From WGOA01 sp964429745 (GTDB lineage Bacteria; Bacteroidota; Bacteroidia; Chitinophagales; BACL12), in NCBI GenBank assembly GCA_964429745.1, contig CAYSDI010000033.1, positions 1 to 34,654 of the forward strand: a stretch of DNA of 34,654 nucleotides. The letters run 5' to 3'. The notes below the pieces were generated by a model, which saw nothing but the letters and a program-made list of their open reading frames with translations, was not told the DNA's origin and made no database searches. Position 1 is the first letter of the stretch; each line of letters starts with the position of its first letter. The translations under genes were made by a program, and so were the position numbers. Of this stretch, positions 26,319 through 34,605 are shown piece by piece.

Positions 26319-28805
26319 ATGGAATCTCTGCTTCCCGAAGCCCAGCCGGTGAACCTGATTTTTGGCCAGCTGGGCCATTTTTTCGTCCTGCTTTCCTGGG
26401 TTGCTGCCTTGATAGCCGCTATTGCGTTTTGGCGTAGCGGCCAGGACCGCGATGCCTCCTGGTTGCGCATTGGGCGAAGGGCATGGGTGCTGCACACGGT
26501 AGCGGTGCTGGGCATTGTCGGTACGTTATTCGCCATGATTTTTGGCCACCATTTTGAGTACCACTACGTCTGGCAGCACTCTTCTACGGACTTGCCGTTA
26601 AAATACATTCTCAGTTGCTTCTGGGAAGGGCAAGAGGGCAGCTTTTTGCTCTGGACCTTTTGGCACGCCGTGCTCGGGGTGGTTATGATTGTGGCTAAAA
26701 GCCCCTGGCAAGGCCGGGTGTTAAGCGTCATTGCGGTGTTGCAAGTGTTCCTGTTAAGTTTTCTGGCCGGCATTTATGTGTTAGGCACTAAAGTGGGCAC
26801 CAGTCCTTTCCTTTTGCTGGAAGACGTGCTCACTGCAGATCCGGTTTTCCTCTTTGATGACTACATGCGCTTTATCCAGGACGGAACTGGCCTCAATGCG
26901 CTGCTGCAGAACTACTGGATGGTCATTCACCCGCCCGTGCTCTTTTTGGGCTTTGCATCGGCGGCCATTCCCTTTGCTTTTGCCTGGTCGGCCCTTCGCT
27001 TTGGCGACTACCGCCGCTGGGTGCAGCCAGCCCTTCCCTGGGCGCTGTTTTCTGTGCTGGTATTAGGAGCAGGCATTCTGATGGGCGGGCGCTGGGCCTA
27101 TGAATCGCTGAGTTTTGGCGGTTTCTGGGCTTGGGATCCCGTGGAAAACGCTTCATTGGTGCCTTGGTTGGTGCTGGTCGGCGGAACCCACGCTATGGTG
27201 TCGTTCAAGGCCACCGGAAGGTCCCTGCGCACGGGTTTCGCGCTGGTAATCATTGCCTTTTTGTTGGTTTTGCTGAGCACCTACCTGACGCGCAGCGGTG
27301 TTTTGGGCGATACTTCTGTGCACTCGTTCGTTGATGCCGGACTCAACAACCACCTGCTGCTTTTTCTGTTTGCCATCGCTTCTCTATCGATAGGCATGCT
27401 CGTGCTGCACTGGCGCAGAATTCCGGCTAAGGCCACCGAAGAAGCAGCCAACTCCCGCGAATTCTGGATGTTCCTGGGCTCGCTCGTGCTCAGTTTCGCC
27501 GCGCTTCAAATCATCTTCGTCACCTCCGTGCCCGCCATCAATGCCCTGTTGGGCTGGATCAACAGCTGGAGCGGCATCGGTTTGCCGGATAATATTCCCA
27601 CACCTGCCCAGCCTGAAGCCTATTACAATTCCATTCAGATTTGGGTAGCTATTGGTCTTGGGTTGATGATGGGCGTGGGGCAGTTCCTGCGCTACCACCG
27701 CAGCGACATGCCGCGCTTTTGGCGGCAAATGGGCATCGCCGCTGCGGTTGCGCTGGTTTTTAGCGCCTTGAGTGCCTGGTCCGTCGATTTTGAATGGACC
27801 GTGCAGGCCAAGCTCCGCTTTTTAGGCGGGCGAACTTTTCAGGCGCCGAACAGTGAATTGTTGTTGCTTTTTGCCGGCTGGTTCGCCGCATCGGCCAACC
27901 TGATGTACCTGTTTACTGCCTTGCGCGGCAAAGTGCAACTGTCCGGGGCTTCGCTTGCGCACGCCGGATTCGGCATCATGCTGGTGGGTATTCTGATCTC
28001 CGGTGCCCGGCAGGAAGTCATCTCCCGCAACAGTCTGGGCATCGATTACGGCGAAGCGTTTGATCTGCAATTCAAGCAGGAGAACATTTTGCTCTACCAG
28101 GGCATGCCCCAGCGCATGGGCGATTACCAGGTTACTTACCTGAGCGATACCGTCGATGGCGATGCCACGTATTACCGCGTGCAGTACGAAACGTTTGATG
28201 CCGAGGGAAGGGCCACCGAATCCTTCGTGCTGGAGCCGTACCTGCTTCGCGACAAAAAGACCCGCCAACTTTCGCCCAACCCCGCCACGCAGCATTACCT
28301 CAGCCGCGACCTGTTCACCCACGTCAGTGCCGTGCCCAATGAAGAACAGGCCCCGCAGCAAGGTCCCAAAATCAATACCCATGCAGTAGAGCTCGGTGAC
28401 ACGGTGTACTTCGGCGCAGGCTTGATTCGCGTGGAGAGTGTTGTTTCGCTACCGCCCGTTGGCGACACCATCCGAGCAGGGCTGCGCTTGTTCGTTGAAT
28501 CCAGTGCCGGCTCCATTGAAGCTATTCCCGAATTGCGTATTGCCGGAGGGCGGTTGATCAGCCCACCGTTAGCGGTTGCTGGCGTGCCCTTGCAGGTGTT
28601 GTTCCGCAACGTCACTCCGGAAACCGGAAAGTTTGAGCTGGCTACGGTGGAGCCCCGATCCGCCAATGACTGGATCATTCTCAAGGCCATTATTTTCCCG
28701 CAGATTCGCCTGGTTTGGCTGGGCTCCATCATTCTTTTTTCTGGCATCGCCGTCAGCATTGTGCGGCGCAGAGCTTTGAACAAGCGGCATCAATCGGCGG
28801 CATGA
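26319..28805 (+). CDS. ccmF: CcmF/CcsA-type cytochrome c heme lyase
   Basis: Polytopic membrane protein that ligates heme to apocytochrome c. 828 residues with about a dozen or more membrane segments in the first 560 residues and one at the C-terminus (LVWLGSIILFSGIAVSIV). The hallmark WWD region is WAYESLSFGGFWAWDPVENA (about 259-278), flanked by the heme-related His in YWMVIHPPVLFLGF and HAMV. A large periplasmic beta domain (about 590-790) precedes the last helix. It is longer than E. coli CcmF but normal for the Bacteroidota form, often annotated ccsA. Follows ccmE; the stop overlaps the next start as ATGA. The ATG 26319 is taken; no SD sequence is present. Confidence 0.93.
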   Translation: MESLLPEAQPVNLIFGQLGHFFVLLSWVAALIAAIAFWRSGQDRDASWLRIGRRAWVLHTVAVLGIVGTLFAMIFGHHFEYHYVWQHSSTDLPLKYILSCFWEGQEGSFLLWTFWHAVLGVVMIVAKSPWQGRVLSVIAVLQVFLLSFLAGIYVLGTKVGTSPFLLLEDVLTADPVFLFDDYMRFIQDGTGLNALLQNYWMVIHPPVLFLGFASAAIPFAFAWSALRFGDYRRWVQPALPWALFSVLVLGAGILMGGRWAYESLSFGGFWAWDPVENASLVPWLVLVGGTHAMVSFKATGRSLRTGFALVIIAFLLVLLSTYLTRSGVLGDTSVHSFVDAGLNNHLLLFLFAIASLSIGMLVLHWRRIPAKATEEAANSREFWMFLGSLVLSFAALQIIFVTSVPAINALLGWINSWSGIGLPDNIPTPAQPEAYYNSIQIWVAIGLGLMMGVGQFLRYHRSDMPRFWRQMGIAAAVALVFSALSAWSVDFEWTVQAKLRFLGGRTFQAPNSELLLLFAGWFAASANLMYLFTALRGKVQLSGASLAHAGFGIMLVGILISGARQEVISRNSLGIDYGEAFDLQFKQENILLYQGMPQRMGDYQVTYLSDTVDGDATYYRVQYETFDAEGRATESFVLEPYLLRDKKTRQLSPNPATQHYLSRDLFTHVSAVPNEEQAPQQGPKINTHAVELGDTVYFGAGLIRVESVVSLPPVGDTIRAGLRLFVESSAGSIEAIPELRIAGGRLISPPLAVAGVPLQVLFRNVTPETGKFELATVEPRSANDWIILKAIIFPQIRLVWLGSIILFSGIAVSIVRRRALNKRHQSAA

Positions 28806-29647
28806 ACCTCTATGATTCTCCCCTGGAGACCGACGTCGGTCGGGAGCGCCTGGTGGGGGTGGGGGCAGGCAAGCTGGCTTCCGCGTTGCTGCCTGCTTTA
28901 CATCGCGCGGGCATTGACATTGAACAAGTGTTCAGCCGGGATACTGAAAAAGCCGAGGCCATGGGCCGCGCCATAAACGCTCAAGGCGTTGATTCGCTGC
29001 AGCAGCTTAATTGTACTGCTACCATTTACCTTTTAGCCGTTCCCGATGATGCGCTGCACGAAGTTGCCACAGCGGTGTCCTTGCGCATTGCAGATCATGC
29101 AAATCCACCAGACTCCGCTCGTCCGCCCATGCTGGTACACTGCTCAGGTTCTGCGTCTTCTGTGACCTTGAGTCAGGGTAACATACCCTATGGTGTGTTT
29201 TATCCGGTGCAGAGTTTTTCCTATGGAATTGCCCCTGACTTTACCCAAATTCCTATTTGCCTGACGGGCAGTACCCCACAGGCAGAGGATCGCTTGGCCA
29301 GCCTGGCCCTCGCACTCGGCGGCCCGGTGCATCGCATCAGCGATGCCCAGCGCGCGCAATTGCATTTGGCCGCAGTTCTGGTCAACAATTTCCCGAACCA
29401 TCTTTTTGCGCTCGCTGCTCAGTGGATGGAAGCCCGGGATTTGCCCTTTTCCATGCTCCAACCGCTGTTGCTTGAAACGGCCAGAAAAGCCACCATCGCG
29501 GACCCCCGTGGGCTGCAAACCGGTCCGGCCTTGCGCGGCGATGTAGCCACCCTGGACCGGCACCTGAACGCGCTGAGCGACCAACCCGAACTGGCAGCAC
29601 TCTACCGTCTCTTGACCGCGTCTATTCAGCGCCTGGCCCGGCCCTGA
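28802..29647 (+). CDS. DUF2520 Rossmann-fold protein
   Basis: 281 residues from the ATG that overlaps the ccmF stop (ATGA). N-terminal Rossmann-like NAD(P)-binding domain: RLVGVGAGKLASALLPALHRAG, AVPDDALHEVA and LVHCSGSAS; then the DUF2520 domain with YGVFYPVQSFSYG (family YPLQTF-like motif), LHLAAVLVNNFPNHLFALAA and GPALRGDVATLDRHL. The glycine motif reads GVGAGKLA instead of the usual GxGxxG, still plausible for nucleotide binding. Related to pyrroline-5-carboxylate reductase-like and ketopantoate-reductase-like folds; substrate unknown. The open frame extends to 28715 inside ccmF, but the coupled ATG is the better start. Confidence 0.88.
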   Translation: MNLYDSPLETDVGRERLVGVGAGKLASALLPALHRAGIDIEQVFSRDTEKAEAMGRAINAQGVDSLQQLNCTATIYLLAVPDDALHEVATAVSLRIADHANPPDSARPPMLVHCSGSASSVTLSQGNIPYGVFYPVQSFSYGIAPDFTQIPICLTGSTPQAEDRLASLALALGGPVHRISDAQRAQLHLAAVLVNNFPNHLFALAAQWMEARDLPFSMLQPLLLETARKATIADPRGLQTGPALRGDVATLDRHLNALSDQPELAALYRLLTASIQRLARP

Positions 29648-29687
29648 GCACCTTGGCATGATTCAATCTGGCCCGGCCCTGAGCACC
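29633..29687. repeat. 20-bp direct repeat at a 35-bp offset
   Basis: CTGGCCCGGCCCTGAGCACC occurs at 29633-29652, spanning the stop codon of the DUF2520 gene, and again at 29668-29687. It looks like a small local duplication of the gene end. Confidence 0.8.
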
Positions 29688-29723
29688 CCCGGCTTGCCCA
29701 GCCACTTTGCCTAACTTGCTCGC

Positions 29724-30638
29724 ATGTTCGCCGCGTTTTTCCGCATCATACGGCCCTTAAATTTGCTCATTCTGGCTTTTGCCCAAGTCGCGGCTTTTGC
29801 CGTCCTGGTCTTGCTGCACGAAGAGCCTTTACCGCTATTGGCAACAGAGGCCACTGCCTTTGGTTTGCTGTTGGCAAGTACGCTGCTGATTTGCGCCGGT
29901 GGAAACATGATCAATGATCTGTTGGATCGCGAGGCGGATGCCATCAACAAACCTGGCGCCAATCCGGTGGGCCGCGAACTACCGCTGCGCCTGACCTGGA
30001 TCGTTTACGGATTGATGACCCTTGCCGGCGCCGCCATCGGCTTGAACTTGGGCCTTACCCGCCAGTTGGGATGGGTATCGGCGTTGCCCGGCGCAGCCGC
30101 GCTTGTTTTGTGGACCTACTCTCGCTCTTTGCAACACTGGCCCTTAGCCGGAAACCTTGCCGTGGCGCTGCTGGTGTCGCTGACCGTGCTGCTTCCTGCG
30201 CTGTATTTTTCGCCGCAAGATTCCCTATCCAGAACCATAACTGGAGTAACGCTGGGCTATTTCGCCCTTTTAGCCGGGCTGTCCACCTGGACGCGGGAAT
30301 GGGTCAAGGATCTGGAAGATCGCCCAGGCGACCAGCGCGCCGGTTCCCGGACTGCTGCCCTGGTATTGAACGTTTCCACCAGCAAGCGCAGCTTGTACGC
30401 TCTTCTGGTGGGTCAAGCCTTGCTGGTGTTCTTGCCGCCTTTTCATTGGCCGGTGTTGCGGGTGTGGGGGCTCTTGATTTTGGCCGGCTACGTGGTCCTG
30501 GCCCGGCAAATTCACCGGGCTGGCGACCCCTCATCGTTTCACCAGGCCAGCCAGACCGCCAAAATTGTTATGGCCCTGGGCATTGCCTGGATGGCCCTTT
30601 TGGCTGGACAATTAGGTTGGATTACCTTTTCTGCATGA
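29724..30638 (+). CDS. UbiA-superfamily prenyltransferase
   Basis: 304-residue integral membrane protein with about eight or nine helices. The two Asp-rich motifs bind Mg-prenyl diphosphate: NDLLDREADAINKP (Asn64 to Asp72) and VKDLEDRPGDQ. In Bacteroidota such proteins are usually annotated as geranylgeranylglycerol-phosphate geranylgeranyltransferase-like, a step of archaeal-type ether lipid chemistry, but MenA, UbiA-like heme O synthase or another acceptor cannot be excluded from sequence alone; the NDxxDxxxD and PxGRELPL region resembles the former. Starts at ATG 29724; only an imperfect box (CCACTTTG, 29702-29709) lies upstream. Stop overlaps the maf start as ATGA. Confidence 0.85.
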   Translation: MFAAFFRIIRPLNLLILAFAQVAAFAVLVLLHEEPLPLLATEATAFGLLLASTLLICAGGNMINDLLDREADAINKPGANPVGRELPLRLTWIVYGLMTLAGAAIGLNLGLTRQLGWVSALPGAAALVLWTYSRSLQHWPLAGNLAVALLVSLTVLLPALYFSPQDSLSRTITGVTLGYFALLAGLSTWTREWVKDLEDRPGDQRAGSRTAALVLNVSTSKRSLYALLVGQALLVFLPPFHWPVLRVWGLLILAGYVVLARQIHRAGDPSSFHQASQTAKIVMALGIAWMALLAGQLGWITFSA

Positions 30639-31231
30639 AGATCGTTTTGCTCGCCTCCAAATCCCCGCGCCGCCAGGAGATGCTGCGCCAGTCCGGATTG
30701 CTTTTCAGGGCCGATGCCGTAGATACCGATGAACAGGTGCCCACCGGAATGAGTCCGGCAGAAGTGGCCCTGCACATTGCCCGGGGAAAAGCCGATGCCT
30801 CCGCGCACCTGCTCCGCGATTCCGAAATTTTGCTCTCCGCCGATACGGTTGTCGCGGCGGGCAACCAGCTTTTGGCCAAGCCCGCAGATCTTACCGAAGG
30901 CATGGCCATGCTGCGTCAGTTGTCAGGCAAAACGCACGAAGTCATCACAGGGGTGGTCATCCGTAGCCAGGAGCAGGAAGAAGCGTTTTTTTCCCGTACC
31001 GAGGTGGAATTTGCCCCATTAACCGAAGCCTCTATGCGCTATTACGTGGAGCAATTCAGGCCCTATGACAAAGCAGGTGGATACGCAATTCAGGAGTGGA
31101 TCGGCCTGACCCATATTCTGGCCATCCGCGGTTGTTATTACAACGTCGTAGGCTTGCCGATGCCTGTGTTGTTCCCCAAACTGTTGGCAATGGGGGCTCA
31201 TTGGCTGCGTGAAAAAGACAGGGAGCGATAA
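30635..31231 (+). CDS. maf: Maf family nucleotide pyrophosphatase
   Basis: 198 residues from the ATG overlapping the UbiA-type stop. House-cleaning enzyme that hydrolyses noncanonical or modified nucleoside triphosphates (dTTP/UTP or m7GTP type) and was first linked to septum control. Seen: LLASKSPRRQEMLRQSG at the N-terminus, ILLSADTVVA, GKTHEVITGVVI and the Maf signature FRPYDKAGGYAIQEW. The substrate class is not certain from these motifs. The longer frame to 30071 is a shadow inside the prenyltransferase gene. Last gene of the ccm-led run; only 4 bp separate it from the convergent OmpH gene, leaving no room for a separate terminator. Confidence 0.95.
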   Translation: MKIVLLASKSPRRQEMLRQSGLLFRADAVDTDEQVPTGMSPAEVALHIARGKADASAHLLRDSEILLSADTVVAAGNQLLAKPADLTEGMAMLRQLSGKTHEVITGVVIRSQEQEEAFFSRTEVEFAPLTEASMRYYVEQFRPYDKAGGYAIQEWIGLTHILAIRGCYYNVVGLPMPVLFPKLLAMGAHWLREKDRER

Positions 31232-31235
31232 CAGG

Positions 31236-31742
31236 TTACTCCAGCCCGAGCTTCTTTTTCAAAAGCCCGAGCACATTATCCCCATCAGGGGCATAGGCCA
31301 GGGAGCCCGTCGAAATGTCGAAAATCATGCGGTAACCGTTTTCGACCGCAACTTCTTTAATCAGCGCTTGGGCGCGGAGGAGCACCGGTGCCAGCAGCTC
31401 TTCGCGTTTTCGCTGCATCATGGTTTGTGACCCGCTTTCGAATTCTTTAATGCGTTTTTCAAGTGCCTGAAGATCCGAAAGCCGGGAAGTGGCCACAAAT
31501 TCAGAAACGGAATCTTTTACCCGCACGTATTCCTGAAGTTTGGCGCTGTATTCCTGCCCATAAATGTTGTACTGCATCTGGATTTCCTTCTGGTAAACCT
31601 CCATCAGGGAATCTGCCTTCCGCGACTCTGGCAAAAGGTTGATGAGCTCCAGCGAGTTGATGTAGCCAAACTTGGTGCCCTGGTTTTGGGCATGGACAAG
31701 GGTAGCGAGGGTCAACAAAAGGATGGTAATGCTTGTTTTCAT
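31236..31742 (-). CDS. Skp/OmpH family periplasmic chaperone
   Basis: 168 residues from ATG 31742: signal peptide (KTSITILLLTLATLVHAQ), then KFGYINSLELINLLPESRKAD, a long amphipathic coiled coil (about 40-130, IQMQYNIYGQEYSAKLQEYV, LQALEKRIKEFESGSQTM) and the terminal YRMIFDISTGSLAYA strand. This is the Skp/OmpH layout; the trimeric chaperone carries outer-membrane proteins through the periplasm. The open frame continues to 31796, but the hydrophobic signal peptide begins at 31742. A TAaaTTTG box at 31801-31808 gives a leader of about 55 nt. Divergent from the LutA-like gene and almost touching maf at the 3' side. Confidence 0.92.
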   Translation of the reverse strand: MKTSITILLLTLATLVHAQNQGTKFGYINSLELINLLPESRKADSLMEVYQKEIQMQYNIYGQEYSAKLQEYVRVKDSVSEFVATSRLSDLQALEKRIKEFESGSQTMMQRKREELLAPVLLRAQALIKEVAVENGYRMIFDISTGSLAYAPDGDNVLGLLKKKLGLE

Positions 31743-31800
31743 GGATCGTTTCTTTGCGAGCGTTAGCAATGCCGTCGGTAGGCGAAGGCAATGCAAGGCG

Positions 31801-31808
31801 CAAATTTA
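31801..31808 (-). promoter_or_regulatory. -7 box TAAATTTG for the OmpH gene
   Basis: Perfect TAnnTTTG on the minus strand, 58 bases before the ATG. Confidence 0.45.
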
Positions 31809-31832
31809 GGCAAAAGGCAAGGGGCTTTGATT

Positions 31833-31840
31833 CACCTTTG
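31833..31840 (+). promoter_or_regulatory. Near-consensus -7 box CACCTTTG for the LutA-like gene
   Basis: One mismatch (first T is C) to TAnnTTTG, 22 bases before the ATG at 31863; divergent from the OmpH box. Confidence 0.35.
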
Positions 31841-31862
31841 CACAAAGTTTGTCCCTCATCCT

Positions 31863-32582
31863 ATGGAAGTAGAATTGTTCATTCCCTGTTTTGTCGACCA
31901 ATTGTTTCCACAAGCGGGCTTTCAAACCCAGCGATTGTTGGAAAAAGCCGGGTGCACCGTTTTTTACAACCCGGCGCAGACTTGTTGCGGTCAACCGGCC
32001 TGCAATGCGGGATTTTGGGCTGAGTCGCGCGTGGTTGCCGAGAAATTCATCCGCGATTTTTCCGGTGAAAGGCCGGTTATTGCTCCTTCGGGTTCTTGCG
32101 TGGGCTTTGTGCGCAATACGCTGGAAAAGGTTTTGGAGGAATCGCCGCTGCGCGGGGAGTACCGAGGGCTGCGCCACCAGGTATACGAGTTGAGCGAGTT
32201 CCTGGTGGATGTGCTCGGCTTTGACGATTTCGGAGCAGAATTGCCGGTCCGCGCCACCTACCACGATGCCTGCGGAGCCCTGCGCGAGTGCGGCATCAAA
32301 CAAGCCCCACGCCGGCTTTTAAGCAAAGTCAAGGGCCTGGAGTTGGTGGAAATGGCCGATTCGGAAACCTGTTGCGGTTTTGGCGGGACTTTTGCAGTAA
32401 AATTCGAATCCATTTCAACCGGAATGGCCGACCAGAAGTTGGCTAACGCCGCGGCGTCGCAGGCAGAGGTGATCATTTCCACCGATTTGAGCTGCCTGAT
32501 GCACCTTCAAGGCTATGCCAGCCGCCAACAGCAACCCATCCGCACGCTGCACCTGGCCGAAGTACTGACGAGCGGATGGTGA
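31863..32582 (+). CDS. lutA: LutA/YkgE-like (Fe-S)-binding oxidoreductase subunit
   Basis: 239 residues with two CCG domains: MEVELFIPCFVDQLFPQAG, QTCCGQPACNAGFW, and then YHDACGALRECGI with SETCCGFGGTFAVKF. These Cys-rich motifs bind Fe-S clusters (as in heterodisulfide reductase HdrB). LutA with LutB and LutC oxidises L-lactate to pyruvate in Bacillus; YkgE is the E. coli homologue. The partner genes are not seen here, so the lactate role is inferred by family only. The open frame starts at 31791, but the family start is the ATG at 31863, after a -7-like box. The PD40-OmpA gene begins 7 bp after the stop and may be co-transcribed. Confidence 0.88.
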   Translation: MEVELFIPCFVDQLFPQAGFQTQRLLEKAGCTVFYNPAQTCCGQPACNAGFWAESRVVAEKFIRDFSGERPVIAPSGSCVGFVRNTLEKVLEESPLRGEYRGLRHQVYELSEFLVDVLGFDDFGAELPVRATYHDACGALRECGIKQAPRRLLSKVKGLELVEMADSETCCGFGGTFAVKFESISTGMADQKLANAAASQAEVIISTDLSCLMHLQGYASRQQQPIRTLHLAEVLTSGW

Positions 32583-32589
32583 ACGCGCC

Positions 32590-34605
32590 ATGAACCGATT
32601 GGCTTGCCTGTGGCTGCTCCTTTTTGGCTTGTGGATCCTGCCGGGAGCTCAGGGCCAGACCATCCTGTGGGCGGACACGCTGGTCGATTTCTCCAGCGAA
32701 TACAGTACGCCGTACTACTCGGCCTGGCAGGCCACGGGACCGCCTGACACGCCTCCTGACTTGCAAGAGCCAGCGCCCCAGGCCTGGTCTCCACTGGAAA
32801 TGGACAATGGCGAAGCCTTCATTCGCCTGGGTTTCACGCAAGGATTGTCGGCAGTGCAGCAAATTGCCATCGTAGAGAGCCATCATCCCGGTGCCATTTT
32901 TCGCGTTTTTCTGGAAAGCGGAGTGCGGTCGTGGATGGTTCACGAAGTCCTTCGACCGACAATTACCGGGCAAGCGCACCGCGTTTACCGCATCTTCTTG
33001 GATCCTACGCCTTACAAGGTCACGGGCATTCGCATTGTCTTGAACACGGCCCGCGCAGCCGGATTTAATCACCTGGACGCTGTGGCCATCAGCGACAGCC
33101 GGGAGCCGGTGGAGCCTTCTATAGCCCTCGCTCACGTAGAGCCCGATGGCGCCCGGGAGTGGCTCGGTCCGGCCATCAACAGCGCTTACGCCGAAGTGCA
33201 TCCCATCGTCTCGCCAGACGGTCTGCGGCTGTACTTTACGCGCAAAAACCACCCGCGCAATGCGGGTTCAGGCCTGCGCGATGACATTTGGGTTTCAGCG
33301 CGCGAGCAAGACGGCGATTGGAAGCGGGCGAAAAACGCCGGTGCTCCCCTCAACGATGCGGGTCACAATTACCTTAACGGCATTAGCCCGGACGACAACC
33401 TGGCTCTGATCGCGGCCAATTACGAGAACCCGGACGAGCGCGAGCGCTTGTACCTGGCTCGCCGGGAGGGAGAAAGCTGGAGCCGCCCTCAGCCGCTTGA
33501 CATTCCCGGCTTGCAAAACCAGAACGAGTACGCCGCGTTTCACCTGGCTGCTGACGGACGCACCATTTTGCTTTCGCTGGAACAGGAGGGCGGGTATGGC
33601 TATAAGGATTTATATGTGACCTTTCAAAGCGGGAGTGGCCAATGGTCGCCGGCGCTCAACCTGGGCCGGGGCATCAACACCATTGCCGACGAAACCACGC
33701 CCTTTTTAGCCCCGGATGGCAGCACCCTGTACTTCACGACCACGGGGCGATACGGTTTTGGCAGTTCGGACATTTTTGTGAGCAAGCGCCTGGATGACAC
33801 CTGGCAGCGTTGGAGCGAGCCACTAAACCTTGGCCCGGCCATCAACAGCGTCGGCTGGGATGCCAATTTTTCGCTGCAGGCCGATGGCGAGTACGCTTAT
33901 TTCACGTCGTTCAATCCAGCCAGCCAATCCGAAGACATTGGCCGCATCCGACTCAAACCGGAAGGCGACCAAATTGAACAAGTTTTGGTGGTCAATGGAC
34001 GCGTCCTGGACCGGGAATCCCAAAAACCGCTGGCTGCCCGCATCATTTATGCCCGCGAAGCCGATGGCGGCGAGGTAGGCGAGGCCGCTTCGGAATTGCC
34101 GCTGGGTCATTATCAGATCGTTTTGCCCGGCGGTGAAGCCTACCGATTTTTTGCGCGCACACCGGGCTATTACGCGCTCACCGAAATCCTGGATTTGCGG
34201 GAACTGCCGGAGTACGGACAGGTGGAGCGAAACATCCTCATGGTCCCAATCCGGGCCGGTGAAATTATTCCGCTGCCCGGTGTGACTTTCGCCCCCAACA
34301 GCAATGAGCTGCAAACGTCTTCCTTTGCAGAATTGCGCCGGGTAGCCCTCTTGCTGCAGGACCATCCCAGCCTGCGAATGGAAATTGCCGGCCACACCAA
34401 CGATCGCTGCGACCAGTCGTTTTGCCAGGAGCTCTCCGAAAAACGCGCGCGGGCTGTGCAAGCTTTTCTGATCGGGCAAGGGGCTGATCCGGCTCGTATC
34501 ATCGCCGTGGGGTACGGCAAAGAAGTGCCGGTTAAAGAGAACAGCACCGAAGAAGGCCGGGCAGCGAACCAGCGGGTTGAGCTGCGCATTCTGACGGTTG
34601 ATTAG
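32590..34605 (+). CDS. Outer-membrane-associated protein with PD40 repeats and OmpA domain
   Basis: 671 residues. A signal peptide (1-22, ending LPGAQGQ) is followed by a 150-residue domain beginning ILWADTLVDFSSEYS with AWQATGPPDTPPD, resembling a discoidin/galactose-binding-like module (inference). From about 190 to 455 come four or more WD40-like PD40 beta-propeller repeats (HPIVSPDGLRLYFTRK, TTPFLAPDGSTLYFTTTG, SDIFVSKRLDD), then a small carboxypeptidase-regulatory-like beta domain, and at 560-671 an OmpA C-terminal domain (MEIAGHTNDRCDQSFC, ELSEKRARAVQAFL, IIAVGYGKEVPVKEN, NQRVELRI). The OmpA domain should bind peptidoglycan, although the usual TD-x2-G and N-x2-LS residues are altered and two Cys stand there. 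Common in Bacteroidota; a gliding/T9SS-linked or envelope-anchoring role is possible. Confidence 0.9.
   Translation: MNRLACLWLLLFGLWILPGAQGQTILWADTLVDFSSEYSTPYYSAWQATGPPDTPPDLQEPAPQAWSPLEMDNGEAFIRLGFTQGLSAVQQIAIVESHHPGAIFRVFLESGVRSWMVHEVLRPTITGQAHRVYRIFLDPTPYKVTGIRIVLNTARAAGFNHLDAVAISDSREPVEPSIALAHVEPDGAREWLGPAINSAYAEVHPIVSPDGLRLYFTRKNHPRNAGSGLRDDIWVSAREQDGDWKRAKNAGAPLNDAGHNYLNGISPDDNLALIAANYENPDERERLYLARREGESWSRPQPLDIPGLQNQNEYAAFHLAADGRTILLSLEQEGGYGYKDLYVTFQSGSGQWSPALNLGRGINTIADETTPFLAPDGSTLYFTTTGRYGFGSSDIFVSKRLDDTWQRWSEPLNLGPAINSVGWDANFSLQADGEYAYFTSFNPASQSEDIGRIRLKPEGDQIEQVLVVNGRVLDRESQKPLAARIIYAREADGGEVGEAASELPLGHYQIVLPGGEAYRFFARTPGYYALTEILDLRELPEYGQVERNILMVPIRAGEIIPLPGVTFAPNSNELQTSSFAELRRVALLLQDHPSLRMEIAGHTNDRCDQSFCQELSEKRARAVQAFLIGQGADPARIIAVGYGKEVPVKENSTEEGRAANQRVELRILTVD

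Noticed and set aside
26308..26320. CACCTCCT immediately before the ccmF ATG
   Set aside because: This is the anti-Shine-Dalgarno sequence itself, not its complement, so it cannot serve as an RBS; taken as chance.
30071..30634. 188 extra N-terminal codons of the maf frame
   Set aside because: Out-of-frame shadow within the UbiA-type gene; the Maf family starts at the ATG at 30635.
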